Below, piece after piece: positions 25,167 to 31,283 of a DNA stretch of 36,917 nucleotides (positions are counted from its first letter, which is position 1; every line of letters starts with the position of its first letter). The translations under genes and the position numbers were made by a program. The stretch is from a virus: IMG/VR virus record IMGVR_UViG_3300008450_000162, positions 1 through 36,917 of that record. One strand, 5' to 3'. Below the pieces are notes generated by a model. The model was not told the DNA's origin and did not search any database. It worked only from the letters and a program-made list of their open reading frames with translations.

Positions 25167-25366
25167 GGCTTGTCCTTGTGGTTGGCAGGATGACTGTGCA
25201 TCGGGCAGTCGCCGGAATAGTAAAAACAGGTGCCAACATCGGTCGGGACGCCCTGACCACGGCGGTTGTCGGACACGGGGCAAGTGCAGCCGCCGTCTAT
25301 GGCCGCGTCTGAACCCGGCTTAGGTGTTGCCGCTTCCTCTAGGCGTGTGATGAGAGGGGTGGTCAT
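25163..25366 (-). CDS. small Cys-rich hypothetical protein
   Basis: ATG 25366, in an ATGA overlap, gives 67 residues. After an N-terminal segment TPLITRLEEAA it has GGCTCPVSDNRRGQG and then GTCFYYSGDCPMHSH, so four cysteines with nearby histidines (C-x-C ... C-x(6)-C-x-x-H) could bind zinc or iron. Small metal-binding phage proteins of this sort are often host-takeover or anti-defence factors, but none is recognised here. No classic zinc-finger spacing is met. Confidence 0.62.
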   Translation of the reverse strand: MTTPLITRLEEAATPKPGSDAAIDGGCTCPVSDNRRGQGVPTDVGTCFYYSGDCPMHSHPANHKDKP

Positions 25367-25563
25367 GGGCGCGGAACTATCGTCAAAATGACGGCGCTGT
25401 CTTCTGGGAGCACCTTCATTCGGTTTTGTGTTTCGTCCGCGCCGCGCAATAGGTAGCACTCCCACATGATCGCCAGTGCAAACAGGGTCTCGGCGGTTTG
25501 GTCGCCCGGCGCACCGACTGCGAGCCGTGCAGCTTCCAACCGTAGCTTTTTTGTAGTTCTCAT
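25363..25563 (-). CDS. small hypothetical early protein
   Basis: Start at ATG 25563 with GGAGAGAGGGG directly upstream, a very good ribosome-binding site that decides against the longer reading. The 66-residue product begins MRTTKKLRLEAARLAVGAPG and has a helix AETLFALAIMWECYLLRG near residues 23-40. Its final strand is SAVILTIVPRP. No recognised family. It is soluble in appearance. Confidence 0.68.
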   Translation of the reverse strand: MRTTKKLRLEAARLAVGAPGDQTAETLFALAIMWECYLLRGADETQNRMKVLPEDSAVILTIVPRP

Positions 25564-25588
25564 CCCCTCTCTCCTGCATTGGGGGTGG

Positions 25589-25774
25589 TCATGCGTCACC
25601 GCGAGGAGAAAGATATTCGACGCTTGCGTTAGCACCGCGAGCAATAATCTCGGCCTGCTCGCGGGTTTGGTAAGGGCCACTCGGCCATTTGGGATCGCGA
25701 GCGTCCTTGACCCACCAAGTCGTCAGTCGGCTTCGTGGGGCCGTGTACGGGTGAACAGTGAACATCGCGCTCAT
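25589..25774 (-). CDS. small hypothetical early protein
   Basis: A 61-residue protein, ATGA-coupled to the gene upstream. It carries the pattern LTTWWVKDARDPKWPSGPYQTREQAEIIARG, in which a W-V-D and P-W-P strand pair is followed by a helix; this resembles small proteins that mimic DUF domains found after early phage genes. No catalytic residues are apparent. Confidence 0.65.
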   Translation of the reverse strand: MSAMFTVHPYTAPRSRLTTWWVKDARDPKWPSGPYQTREQAEIIARGANASVEYLSPRGDA

Positions 25775-25956
25775 CCCCTCTCTCCCTGTTCAGTGGCGGT
25801 AGCTTTGAGGATGGCGTCTTTCAGTTTGCTGACAGCGTGCCACGACACGAGTTGACCATCGTTGGACCACATCCCGTCAACGGTAAACTCAGCTTCGCAT
25901 TGCTTGACCAGTGTCGCGGCCCGCTTAAGCAGTTCTGTTAGTGCTGCCTCAGTCAT
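25771..25956 (-). CDS. small hypothetical early protein
   Basis: A 61-residue protein with two helices: ALTELLKRAATLVKQCEAEF near residues 4-23 and KLKDAILKATATEQGE near 44-59. The linker reads TVDGMWSNDGQLVSW. It overlaps both neighbours by four bases, which argues for real translation. Not recognised; a small helical bundle or protein-binding factor is plausible. Confidence 0.65.
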   Translation of the reverse strand: MTEAALTELLKRAATLVKQCEAEFTVDGMWSNDGQLVSWHAVSKLKDAILKATATEQGERG

Positions 25957-26282
25957 TTCCCTTCTCCGGTAGTGAGAGCAGCGCGGGCGACCACTTGCGC
26001 GTCACCGGCAAAGTGAATGTTGCGAGGGTCCGCGATCCGCTCAAGCGCGACACGCATCCTTTCCACAGCAGCCAGAAGCTCGGCTCGTTCGGAGAGGGCT
26101 TTCAAAATATGCGGCGCGGCTTCGGCAAAGGCTTCTCTGGCGTAATGGGCTGTCTCTGTTTCGGCACCGATCACAGCCTTCGCCAGCCGTTCCAGAAAGG
26201 CGTCTCTGGCGTAATTAAAGGCTGTCTCTGTTTCCGCGTCGATCACAGCCTTCGCCAGCCGTTCCAGTTCTTCGTTGGTCAT
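25953..26282 (-). CDS. helical early protein with internal tandem repeat
   Basis: ATG 26282, in an ATGA overlap, gives 109 residues. A duplicated helix is visible: ERLAKAVIDAETETAFNY at residues 7-24 is repeated as ERLAKAVIGAETETAHYA from residue 31. The rest is one long amphipathic helix (ELLAAVERMRVALERIADP) and a C-terminal segment. The product looks like an all-helical protein that may oligomerise. No function is known to me. Confidence 0.72.
   Translation of the reverse strand: MTNEELERLAKAVIDAETETAFNYARDAFLERLAKAVIGAETETAHYAREAFAEAAPHILKALSERAELLAAVERMRVALERIADPRNIHFAGDAQVVARAALTTGEGK
26127..26267 (-). repeat. imperfect in-frame tandem duplication
   Basis: Two adjacent units, 69 bases (26127-26195) and 72 bases (26196-26267), are nearly identical; the second has one extra codon and a few substitutions. 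Both end in TTCGCCAGCCGTTCCAG. It encodes the repeated 23/24-residue helix of the surrounding gene. Confidence 0.88.
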
Positions 26283-26722
26283 TGGTCTCCCCTCTCGTAT
26301 CGAGCGAAATGTGCGGCGGCGGTGTCGTAGGCATCCTTGCCGATGGACTCCCACCAGGCCCGTTCGTTGGTCCGGTGCTGGCCGTGGATGTGGTGGGCCT
26401 CGCACAATGCATTGGCGTGGCGGTCGTGATTTTTGCGCCCCATGCCGGGGTTGACCGATCCCTTGGCTACGTCGGAGTAACGGATGTGCGCCGCCTGTAT
26501 CGGGCCGCTGCAACCGCCCATGTGCCGGGCGTCACACGGCTGGCGACGGAGGTAGGCAAGGAACCCGCTGTCGGTCTCCCTCGGCTGGCGCTGGCCCTCC
26601 CCTTCCGGGCGGAACGAGCGCGAACGCTTGAACCCCGGCCCGAGCGAGACCAAAGGCTTGAGGGCCTTCCGCTCCGCTTTCAGCCGGGCCAGTTCCGCGT
26701 CGATCTGGGCGATGGTCCTCAT
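26279..26722 (-). CDS. DUF968/Ref-like HNH recombination protein
   Basis: A 147-residue protein with a helical N-terminus (IAQIDAELARLKAERKA) and a C-terminal HNH-type zinc domain: CDARHMGGCSGPIQAAHIRY near residues 63-82, GMGRKNHDRHANALCEAHH near 92-111, and QHRTNERAWWESIG. The order C-x(6)-C ... AHIR ... N-P-G-M-G-R-K ... LC-x-x-HH ... QH is that of DUF968 and the P1 Ref family, RecA-dependent nucleases. It is coupled to ninB, supporting a recombination role. Nuclease activity is inferred from the motif. Confidence 0.78.
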   Translation of the reverse strand: MRTIAQIDAELARLKAERKALKPLVSLGPGFKRSRSFRPEGEGQRQPRETDSGFLAYLRRQPCDARHMGGCSGPIQAAHIRYSDVAKGSVNPGMGRKNHDRHANALCEAHHIHGQHRTNERAWWESIGKDAYDTAAAHFARYERGDQ

Positions 26723-27114
26723 GCTGCAAGCGCCTGTTCTTCGTCGCCCAGCGTCACATCATGGCGGGCGGCGAACTCCTGAATAACGGTGATGAGGTCG
26801 CCAAACTCAGCCTTGGAAAGATCGGATGTCCGCATCCCGATGGGGACCATCCCGCCGCCCTCGGCAGGCATCCAGCGGCCTCGACCCAACTGGTGCATGA
26901 GGTAGTCTTTCCAGTCGTCGGGCGTGTATTTCTGGCCGTGCCACTCAAGCTGTTGGCTGATCGCGGTCAGGTATGGCCACATGAGCCGGTTCTGGGCTTC
27001 TGACCGCTTCTGCTCCTGGAACGTCACGCGCATCCCGACCGCAGCCGCGCGATCAAGCCATGTGTGGAGCATGGTCAGGTTTGACCGGCTGACGACAAAA
27101 GCCCAGCGGCTCAC
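26719..27114 (-). CDS. ninB: NinB family recombination protein
   Basis: GTG start in a GTGA overlap; 131 residues. The recognisable core is EQKRSEAQNRLMWPYLTAIS near residues 34-53, WHGQKYTPDDWKDYLMHQLG near 58-77, then RTSDLSKAEFGDLITVIQEF. This is the NinB (Orf) pattern; in lambda, Orf helps load RecA or annealing proteins at single-strand gaps with SSB. Its neighbours here, a Ref-like protein and, further upstream, SSB and a Rad52-type protein, fit that job. Confidence 0.88.
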   Translation of the reverse strand: MSRWAFVVSRSNLTMLHTWLDRAAAVGMRVTFQEQKRSEAQNRLMWPYLTAISQQLEWHGQKYTPDDWKDYLMHQLGRGRWMPAEGGGMVPIGMRTSDLSKAEFGDLITVIQEFAARHDVTLGDEEQALAA

Positions 27115-27845
27115 AGCACCCTCGCTTCGGTAATCTCAAAACCGGGGATCGACCGCTTGCCCGCCCTCACCTCTTCGTCGGCCAGTTTTTGCAGGAAGGC
27201 GTTGAACGCGGACGGGTCACGCTTCCAGAAAAAGCCCGCCGCGATCTGGGCGTCTTTCAGTTCGGCCTTCCAGACGCTGCGGAGGCCCATTGCGCGGCTT
27301 CCCCCGGTGGCGTGGGCCTTGTCACCGGCTGCGGCCTTGGCGGCCTTCTGAGCGGCTTCTGCGTCGGCGATCAGGGCCTCGGCTTGCTCGCGGGCCTGAA
27401 GGTCGTTTGCAGCGGCGGCGCGCATAGCGTCGGCGGCATCCCTCGCGGCCTTGTCGGCGGCTTCACGGGCGACCCGTTCGGCCTCGCGCTTCTCCGCGTC
27501 CAGCTTGGCCAAATACGGTTGCAGACACGCCTTGAGCGCGTCGATGGCCTTGAACACTTTGCCCGGCTGCTTCACCTTTGGGTCAGCGAAGAGCGGGGCG
27601 TATTTCGCCTGCACGGACGCCTTTGCGTCATCGTGTGGCTTGTTTTCGTCTTTGCGGGCGTCGTCCGCCGCCTTGGCAAGCTGGCGCAAATCCTCGATCA
27701 GCCGGGACACGTCATCGGCCTGGGACTGTGTTTCGATGGCCTGCCCGTCAGCCCAATTGCGAGCCTCCAGCAACAGGTCGTCGGCGGTCTCAGCAATCAG
27801 GTCAAACGGTCTTGCGTTTGGAAGGTGGATGGCGAGGGCTGTCAC
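27111..27845 (-). CDS. coiled-coil early phage protein
   Basis: GTG 27845 in a GTGA overlap is preferred over ATG 27857, which adds four residues; 244 residues. Residues 95-170 form a charged coiled coil (EKREAERVAREAADKAARDA). The C-terminus has RSVWKAELKDAQIAAGFFWK and RAGKRSIPGFEITE, a W-x-A-E-x-x-D ... P-x-x-F-x-x-F/W ... IPGF pattern I know from phage proteins encoded near recombination genes. The role is not known. It may act with SSB or the annealing protein. Confidence 0.72.
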   Translation of the reverse strand: MTALAIHLPNARPFDLIAETADDLLLEARNWADGQAIETQSQADDVSRLIEDLRQLAKAADDARKDENKPHDDAKASVQAKYAPLFADPKVKQPGKVFKAIDALKACLQPYLAKLDAEKREAERVAREAADKAARDAADAMRAAAANDLQAREQAEALIADAEAAQKAAKAAAGDKAHATGGSRAMGLRSVWKAELKDAQIAAGFFWKRDPSAFNAFLQKLADEEVRAGKRSIPGFEITEARVL

Positions 27846-28309
27846 GCGGCACCCCACTTTTTGCCGTTTACGATGGCGCTGACGTGGCCTTGGCTGATGC
27901 CGTGCTGCTTCGCGACTTCCCGCTGAGACACGCCAGCGGCAGCGGTGGCCCGTATCTGCGCCACACTTCTCTCGTTTAGTTTGGCGAGGGGGCTATTCTC
28001 CCCCGCGTTTGAGCCGCCCCGCGACCGGCCCTTCCTGTGTCGATCTCGGTTGTTGGCGGGCCTGTCCCCAGCAAACAAGTGTTCAGGGTTCACACACTGT
28101 GGGGTGTCGCACCTGTGACAAACGCACAGCGGAAGCGCGCCCTTGAATAGATGCCAGGCGGCGCGGTGAGCTAGTGATGCAATCCCGGCGATCTTGAAGA
28201 CGCCGTAACCATCCGGTGTGGTCGCGCCGCTCCAAAGCCAGCAGCCGGAGTTCATGTCCGGCTCATACCGTCCGGCAAATCGGTGGATCGGTTCTGCGCT
28301 CATCGTCAC
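27842..28309 (-). CDS. HNH homing endonuclease with C-terminal HTH
   Basis: A 155-residue protein with the pattern SGCWLWSGATTPDGYGVF at residues 21-38, AHRAAWHLFKG near 48-57, then CHRCDTPQCVNPEHLFAG at 64-81, the HNH_3-type nuclease site. Residues 112-152 (SVAQIRATAAAGVSQREVAK ... GISQGHVSAIVNGK) form a helix-turn-helix of the kind appended to homing endonucleases. It lies in frame-coupled position (GTGA) between ssb and the coiled-coil gene, so it is a free-standing invader rather than an intron ORF. GTG 28309 or ATG 28303 could be the start. Confidence 0.88.
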   Translation of the reverse strand: MTMSAEPIHRFAGRYEPDMNSGCWLWSGATTPDGYGVFKIAGIASLAHRAAWHLFKGALPLCVCHRCDTPQCVNPEHLFAGDRPANNRDRHRKGRSRGGSNAGENSPLAKLNERSVAQIRATAAAGVSQREVAKQHGISQGHVSAIVNGKKWGAA

Positions 28310-28710
28310 GCCTCGCCGGGCATGGCGCGACGCACGAAGGGCACTTCGTCGGAGAAATCGTAGGCCGCCGTGCGGGTTCCGGTGCGCGCGGGTTCCTGGC
28401 TCTCGCCGCCGCCGCCCGACGCCTTGCCGCCCTGCAACGTCACGTCCCCGACGCGGATGGTCAGATACGTCTTCCCGTTATGCTCCCGCGTCCCAAGGTC
28501 GCCCGATACGGTGACGGACGAACCTTTGGTCAGGTGCGGTGCGAGACTGTCCCCGCGCTTGCCCCACAGCGAGGCGTCAAAGAACAGCGTCCCCTTTTCT
28601 TTGCCCTGCCGGTCATCGACGGCAACGGAAAATGAGGTCACGCGGTCTGAGCCTACGTCCCGCGTCTCGGCGTTTTTGGTCAGGCGACCGGCAATCGTCA
28701 GGTTCTTCAT
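28306..28710 (-). CDS. ssb: single-stranded DNA-binding protein
   Basis: A 134-residue OB-fold protein: LTIAGRLTKNAETRDVGS at the N-terminus, FSVAVDDRQGKEKGTLFFDA near residues 27-46, LWGKRGDSLAPHLTKGSSVT near 48-67, and a third strand YLTIRVGDVTLQGG. A glycine-rich linker and an acidic DEVPF near the end take the role of the usual SSB tail that recruits partners. It would coat single strands for the adjoining Rad52-type annealing protein. The tail is followed by a basic RRAMPGEA extension, which is unusual because most SSBs end at the acidic tip. Confidence 0.9.
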   Translation of the reverse strand: MKNLTIAGRLTKNAETRDVGSDRVTSFSVAVDDRQGKEKGTLFFDASLWGKRGDSLAPHLTKGSSVTVSGDLGTREHNGKTYLTIRVGDVTLQGGKASGGGGESQEPARTGTRTAAYDFSDEVPFVRRAMPGEA

Positions 28711-28712
28711 GG

Positions 28713-29351
28713 TCAGGCGGCTTTCGAGAAGGGGTTGTTGGCGGTTTTGATGGCGGTCTGCCGAGCGGCGTAGGCTTTGCGGATGCCCTGCTGCTCGACC
28801 TCCGGGAGTTCACCGATCATCTCGCGGTTGCTCGCGGTCCATTCCTTGAGGTCGGCTTCATCCAGGCACATGGAGAGCGAGGTGGTCGCGGTCTGGACGA
28901 CGGCGGAAACTACCTCAGCGACGTTCGCCTGCGTCTTGTCGTAGAGCGCCAGACCGAAGGGGTTGCCGAAGGTCATCAGCGCCCGTTTCATGGCGTCGGA
29001 CTCGGCTTCCTTGAGGGCGCTTTCGTGGGCTTGGTCGGTGTCGCGGTCGATGCCGGAGCCGAAGCCGCAACCCTCGCGGACGATGACGCTATCCCCGGCG
29101 CGGACGGTGATGCGGACGCGGGCAGAATAGCCGACGCGGTTCTTGCCATCGACCAGTCGCGGCTCGCCAAGCTGGCGCAGTTCGACCGTCTCCCGATCCC
29201 AGCATCCGAACCCGAAGATGCGGTTGGCTTCTGCGATGGCATGCCACGCGGCGATGTAGGAAAGGGTCGTGCCGCCCTGTGTCCGGGTGGCAACATTGGC
29301 CTTGTCGAGCGGGCCGCTCAACAGTGCCGTTTGTTCGGGCGTGAAGCTCAT
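28713..29351 (-). CDS. Rad52/Rad22-type single-strand annealing protein
   Basis: A 212-residue phage annealing protein. The Rad52 core is visible as LSYIAAWHAIAEANRIFGFG near residues 30-49, WDRETVEL, a strand GYSARVRITV near 74-83, and the long signature RDTDQAHESALKEAESDAMK near 102-121 followed by RALMTFGNPFGLALYD. It anneals complementary single strands in phage recombination. The adjoining ssb is two bases downstream and NinB is in the same operon, so the set is an annealing-type recombination module. Confidence 0.9.
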   Translation of the reverse strand: MSFTPEQTALLSGPLDKANVATRTQGGTTLSYIAAWHAIAEANRIFGFGCWDRETVELRQLGEPRLVDGKNRVGYSARVRITVRAGDSVIVREGCGFGSGIDRDTDQAHESALKEAESDAMKRALMTFGNPFGLALYDKTQANVAEVVSAVVQTATTSLSMCLDEADLKEWTASNREMIGELPEVEQQGIRKAYAARQTAIKTANNPFSKAA

Positions 29352-29629
29352 GCGGCTTGTTTCCTTTGCGTCTCGGCCTGGGTCATGGCGACCTCAAGTT
29401 CATCGGCCATCTGTTCGGTCATTCGTTGCGCCCACGGCTCTCGGTCGGTGTCCTCGGCTCGCCAGTGGGCGATGCAGCGCAGGGTCTCGGCGTGGGAGAG
29501 GCAGAAGCCGCCTTGCTCCCCAACCATGAAGACCTCGCCGTTGCGGGCGTAGAAGCGGGAGACGGCACCTGACGGGGGGTTATTAGCCCCCACGCCAGCC
29601 TTGCCGGTGGGTGATTGGGTGGTGGCCAT
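29348..29629 (-). CDS. hypothetical early protein
   Basis: ATG 29629 shares one base with the upstream stop (TGATG); a GTG at 29632 is possible. The 93-residue product has strands AVSRFYARNGEVFMVGEQGG and a long C-terminal helix CIAHWRAEDTDREPWAQRMT, ending AQTEAQRKQ-like. The compact strand region followed by a helix suggests a globular accessory of the annealing protein gene that it overlaps by four bases. No known family. Confidence 0.7.
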   Translation of the reverse strand: MATTQSPTGKAGVGANNPPSGAVSRFYARNGEVFMVGEQGGFCLSHAETLRCIAHWRAEDTDREPWAQRMTEQMADELEVAMTQAETQRKQAA

Positions 29630-29829
29630 CACAGCCACGCCGCCGCGAGTGCGAGGGCAATGCCGATCACAGCCATGATGCCGACCGCGACGTTCATCCG
29701 GCTGGGTTCACGGTCGCTGGCGTCACGCTCAAACACGTCGCCCTCGCGGGGGATGTGCCAGCTACGCCCGCTCGCCTCGTTGGTGCGGTTGGCCTCGGTG
29801 AAGATGCCGTCGTAATAGCGATTGTCCAT
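29629..29829 (-). CDS. small single-pass membrane protein
   Basis: A 66-residue protein with a charged, soluble N-terminal two thirds (FTEANRTNEASGRSWHIPRE) and a C-terminal hydrophobic helix MNVAVGIMAVIGIALALAAA near residues 45-64. It is C-tail anchored in appearance. A one-base gap separates it from another membrane protein upstream, so the two may work together in the envelope. Not recognised. Confidence 0.68.
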   Translation of the reverse strand: MDNRYYDGIFTEANRTNEASGRSWHIPREGDVFERDASDREPSRMNVAVGIMAVIGIALALAAAWL

Positions 29830-29830
29830 T

Positions 29831-29938
29831 TCAGCGGCTCCAGATCAGGTGAGAGATGACCACCCACGGCAGGGCCGTGACGGTGGCGACGACAACGAAG
29901 GTCAGGAGGTGACGGCCCCAGCCGCGCGGGAAGGTCAT
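29831..29938 (-). CDS. 35-residue membrane protein
   Basis: A very short gene, ATGA-coupled to the gene upstream. The product begins MTFPRGWGRHLLTFVVVATV and continues TALPWVVISHLIWSR, so residues 10-32 form one hydrophobic helix with basic ends. The tight coupling on both sides and the lack of any other gene in this interval make real translation likely, though ORFs this short are easily missed. Function unknown; a membrane peptide that modulates the host envelope or the neighbouring membrane protein is conceivable. Confidence 0.62.
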   Translation of the reverse strand: MTFPRGWGRHLLTFVVVATVTALPWVVISHLIWSR

Positions 29939-30177
29939 GCTGCGGCCCTTTCATTCATGCGGTTGGACATGACGGTTCCCATGCGGACGGCCTCGCTGAC
30001 GCTGACCACTTGCAGGTCGATCAGGGTGCCGAGGATGGTCCGGGTGTAAGTACGCTCCTCCGGCTCCATGACCGGACCCCAGCGGTCCATGTGGTCGCGG
30101 ATTGCCTCGATGGCCTCGTCCAGCGCGGACATGGCCGGGCCGTCCTTAAGGGCGTTAATGGCTTGGAGGCGGTTCAT
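29935..30177 (-). CDS. hypothetical early protein
   Basis: An 80-residue, mainly helical protein: LQAINALKDGPAMSALDEAI at residues 4-23 and RTYTRTILGTLIDLQVVSVS near 42-61, ending with MGTVMSNRMNERAA. It overlaps both neighbours by four bases. Not a family I recognise. Acidic first half and basic tail. Confidence 0.68.
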   Translation of the reverse strand: MNRLQAINALKDGPAMSALDEAIEAIRDHMDRWGPVMEPEERTYTRTILGTLIDLQVVSVSEAVRMGTVMSNRMNERAAA

Positions 30178-30434
30178 TGGTCGAGCCTCCGAAAGCCCGG
30201 CTCCAGCGGATTGGCGCGGCGGAAATCGTCAGCCTCCTCGCGGCGCATCCGGTTCTGTTCGGCTTCCTCGGCCTTCGCCTGATCGGCCTCCCAGCAGTCG
30301 CTGCACATAATCTCGCCGGTCTCCTCAAACGCCTCGGCGTTCGGGCTGAACTCGTCGGTCTCGCAGCAGACCTGGCAGCCGTCAGTGTTGGCCATCACGG
30401 CGTCGTAGAACGCCCATGCTTTCGGGGCGCTCAT
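30174..30434 (-). CDS. zinc-ribbon-like early protein
   Basis: An 86-residue protein with CQVCCETDEFSPN near residues 20-32 and MCSDCWEAD near 43-51, a C-x-x-C ... C-x-x-C set that probably binds one zinc, and an acidic helical C-terminus. DNA, RNA or protein binding cannot be told from the sequence. It overlaps both neighbours by four bases as the second gene of the leftward operon. Confidence 0.7.
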   Translation of the reverse strand: MSAPKAWAFYDAVMANTDGCQVCCETDEFSPNAEAFEETGEIMCSDCWEADQAKAEEAEQNRMRREEADDFRRANPLEPGFRRLDQ

Positions 30435-30694
30435 GCCACCACCCGAACGTCAGAGGCGCGAGCCTTGTTGATGCGATAGGCGGCACCCTCAGCGCCAAGC
30501 CGCACGGCAAGCTGGGCTTCCAGCCAATCCAGCGGGTCAGCAGGGGTGACAATCTCGGCATCCCGGAACGGGCGGTTGCCGAAGCTGGCAACGCCCCAGA
30601 CCATCCGGTGCAGGGTGTCGGGAACCTCGATCAGGCATTGGGTCTGGCGGTCTGCGGACCAGAAGTAGCGGGCGGTGTCGGCGGCGGTGGCCAT
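30431..30694 (-). CDS. first gene of leftward early operon
   Basis: An 87-residue protein starting ATG 30694 with GAGGAG eight bases upstream. Features: ARYFWSADRQTQCLIEVPDT near residues 8-27 and PADPLDWLEAQLAVRLGAEG near 51-70. No match to a known antiterminator or recombinase. As the first gene behind the operator-controlled promoter it would be made first after infection, so a host-takeover or regulatory role is reasonable but unproven. Confidence 0.72.
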   Translation of the reverse strand: MATAADTARYFWSADRQTQCLIEVPDTLHRMVWGVASFGNRPFRDAEIVTPADPLDWLEAQLAVRLGAEGAAYRINKARASDVRVVA

Positions 30695-30701
30695 CTGGCT
30701 G

Positions 30702-30722
30702 TCTCCTCGGTGTGTGAGGAGA
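30702..30722 (-). promoter_or_regulatory. hairpin covering the first-gene ribosome-binding site
   Basis: A perfect inverted repeat, TCTCCTC and GAGGAGA around a seven-base loop. On the - strand transcript the right arm contains the GAGGAG ribosome-binding site of the first leftward gene. A transcript begun at the predicted promoter would start inside the hairpin and lack the pairing arm, while read-through from the repressor gene would contain it. Confidence 0.55.
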
Positions 30723-30749
30723 TATTACGCGGAGTAACGGGTATGTCCA
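30722..30749 (-). promoter_or_regulatory. predicted leftward early promoter
   Basis: On the - strand, TGGACA (-35, 30744-30749) and TAATAT (-10, 30722-30727) are separated by 16 bases. An operator (30725-30737) overlaps the spacer and -10 element, so bound repressor would block polymerase. It is correctly placed to transcribe the leftward operon. Confidence 0.6.
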
Positions 30750-30770
30750 GAAGAAAATCACCGCTGGTAA
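30725..30770. promoter_or_regulatory. operator pair at leftward promoter
   Basis: Two 13-base near-palindromes: TTACGCGGAGTAA at 30725-30737 and TCACCGCTGGTAA at 30758-30770, centres 33 bases apart. They match TTACTnnnAGTAA with one or two deviations. This spacing, three helical turns, would let repressor dimers bind cooperatively. Confidence 0.65.
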
Positions 30771-30818
30771 CGGATATTCGTCACGGCGGAATCGGTGCGA
30801 CCGTTTTTGTCGTGTGTG

Positions 30819-31202
30819 TCAGGCTATCTTAAGAAGCTGGATGATCGCATCGGCGGCTGCGGCCTGCCGGGCCTCCGGGGCCTCTCGTAGGGCGTCGATC
30901 ATCCGGCGCTCTATAGGCGTCAAATGGTCATCGCTCGCGTCGGGGCTTCCCTCGCCGGTCAACAGCCACGTCCAGTTGACGTTGAATTTTTTGGCGAAGC
31001 GAGCAGCCGACTGATGGTCTAGGGCAATGTGCTTCGATGACCCAGGCCGTCGCTCATAGGCTCGATATGTCCCGGCCTTGATTCCGATGCTTTCGGCGGC
31101 AGCTTCGGCACGGGGGCTAATACCGTTCGACTCCTGCCAACGCATCCGCGCCCAGCGAAGCCGATCCCACGTCCCCTCGGTGTCCTGCCATTGAGCGGTC
31201 AT
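30819..31202 (-). CDS. CI-like phage repressor, no peptidase domain
   Basis: ATG 31202 gives 127 residues. Residues 11-80 form an XRE-type helix-turn-helix domain (RAEAAAESIGIKAGTYRAYE, ARFAKKFNVNWTWLLTGEG), ending in the WLLTGEG signature typical of CI-like repressors. The remaining 45 residues hold a short helix (PIERRMIDALREAPEARQAA), presumably for dimerisation. The S24 autocleavage domain of lambda CI is absent, so SOS induction by self-cleavage is not available. It would keep the lysogenic state by binding the operators on both sides of its gene. Confidence 0.85.
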   Translation of the reverse strand: MTAQWQDTEGTWDRLRWARMRWQESNGISPRAEAAAESIGIKAGTYRAYERRPGSSKHIALDHQSAARFAKKFNVNWTWLLTGEGSPDASDDHLTPIERRMIDALREAPEARQAAAADAIIQLLKIA

Positions 31203-31209
31203 GCCCTCA

Positions 31210-31215
31210 ATGATA
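31210..31215 (-). promoter_or_regulatory. predicted -10 of repressor promoter, leaderless mRNA
   Basis: The - strand TATCAT lies seven bases before the repressor ATG, so the transcript would begin at or next to the start codon, as for lambda cI from its maintenance promoter. No convincing -35 is present; the adjoining operator at 31228-31240 occupies that region, hinting at activation or autoregulation. Confidence 0.45.
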
Positions 31216-31227
31216 CGCCCTGAAATG

Positions 31228-31274
31228 TTACCCCGAGTGCTTTTCCCCTTGCCGGGGTTTATTACTTTGAGTAA
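31228..31274. promoter_or_regulatory. operator pair in divergent control region
   Basis: The best operator is TTACTTTGAGTAA at 31262-31274, a perfect 5+3+5 palindrome. A weaker copy, TTACCCCGAGTGC, is at 31228-31240. Their centres are 34 bases apart, close to the 33-base spacing of the other pair. They lie between the repressor and Cro-like starts. A CCCC/GGGG mini-hairpin separates them. Confidence 0.68.
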
Positions 31275-31283
31275 CGTCTCCTT

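Noticed and set aside
29573-29590. GGGGGG ... CCCCC inverted repeat near 29573-29590
   Set aside because: No T-run follows on either strand and it lies within a coding frame (Pro/Gly codons), so it is not a convincing terminator.
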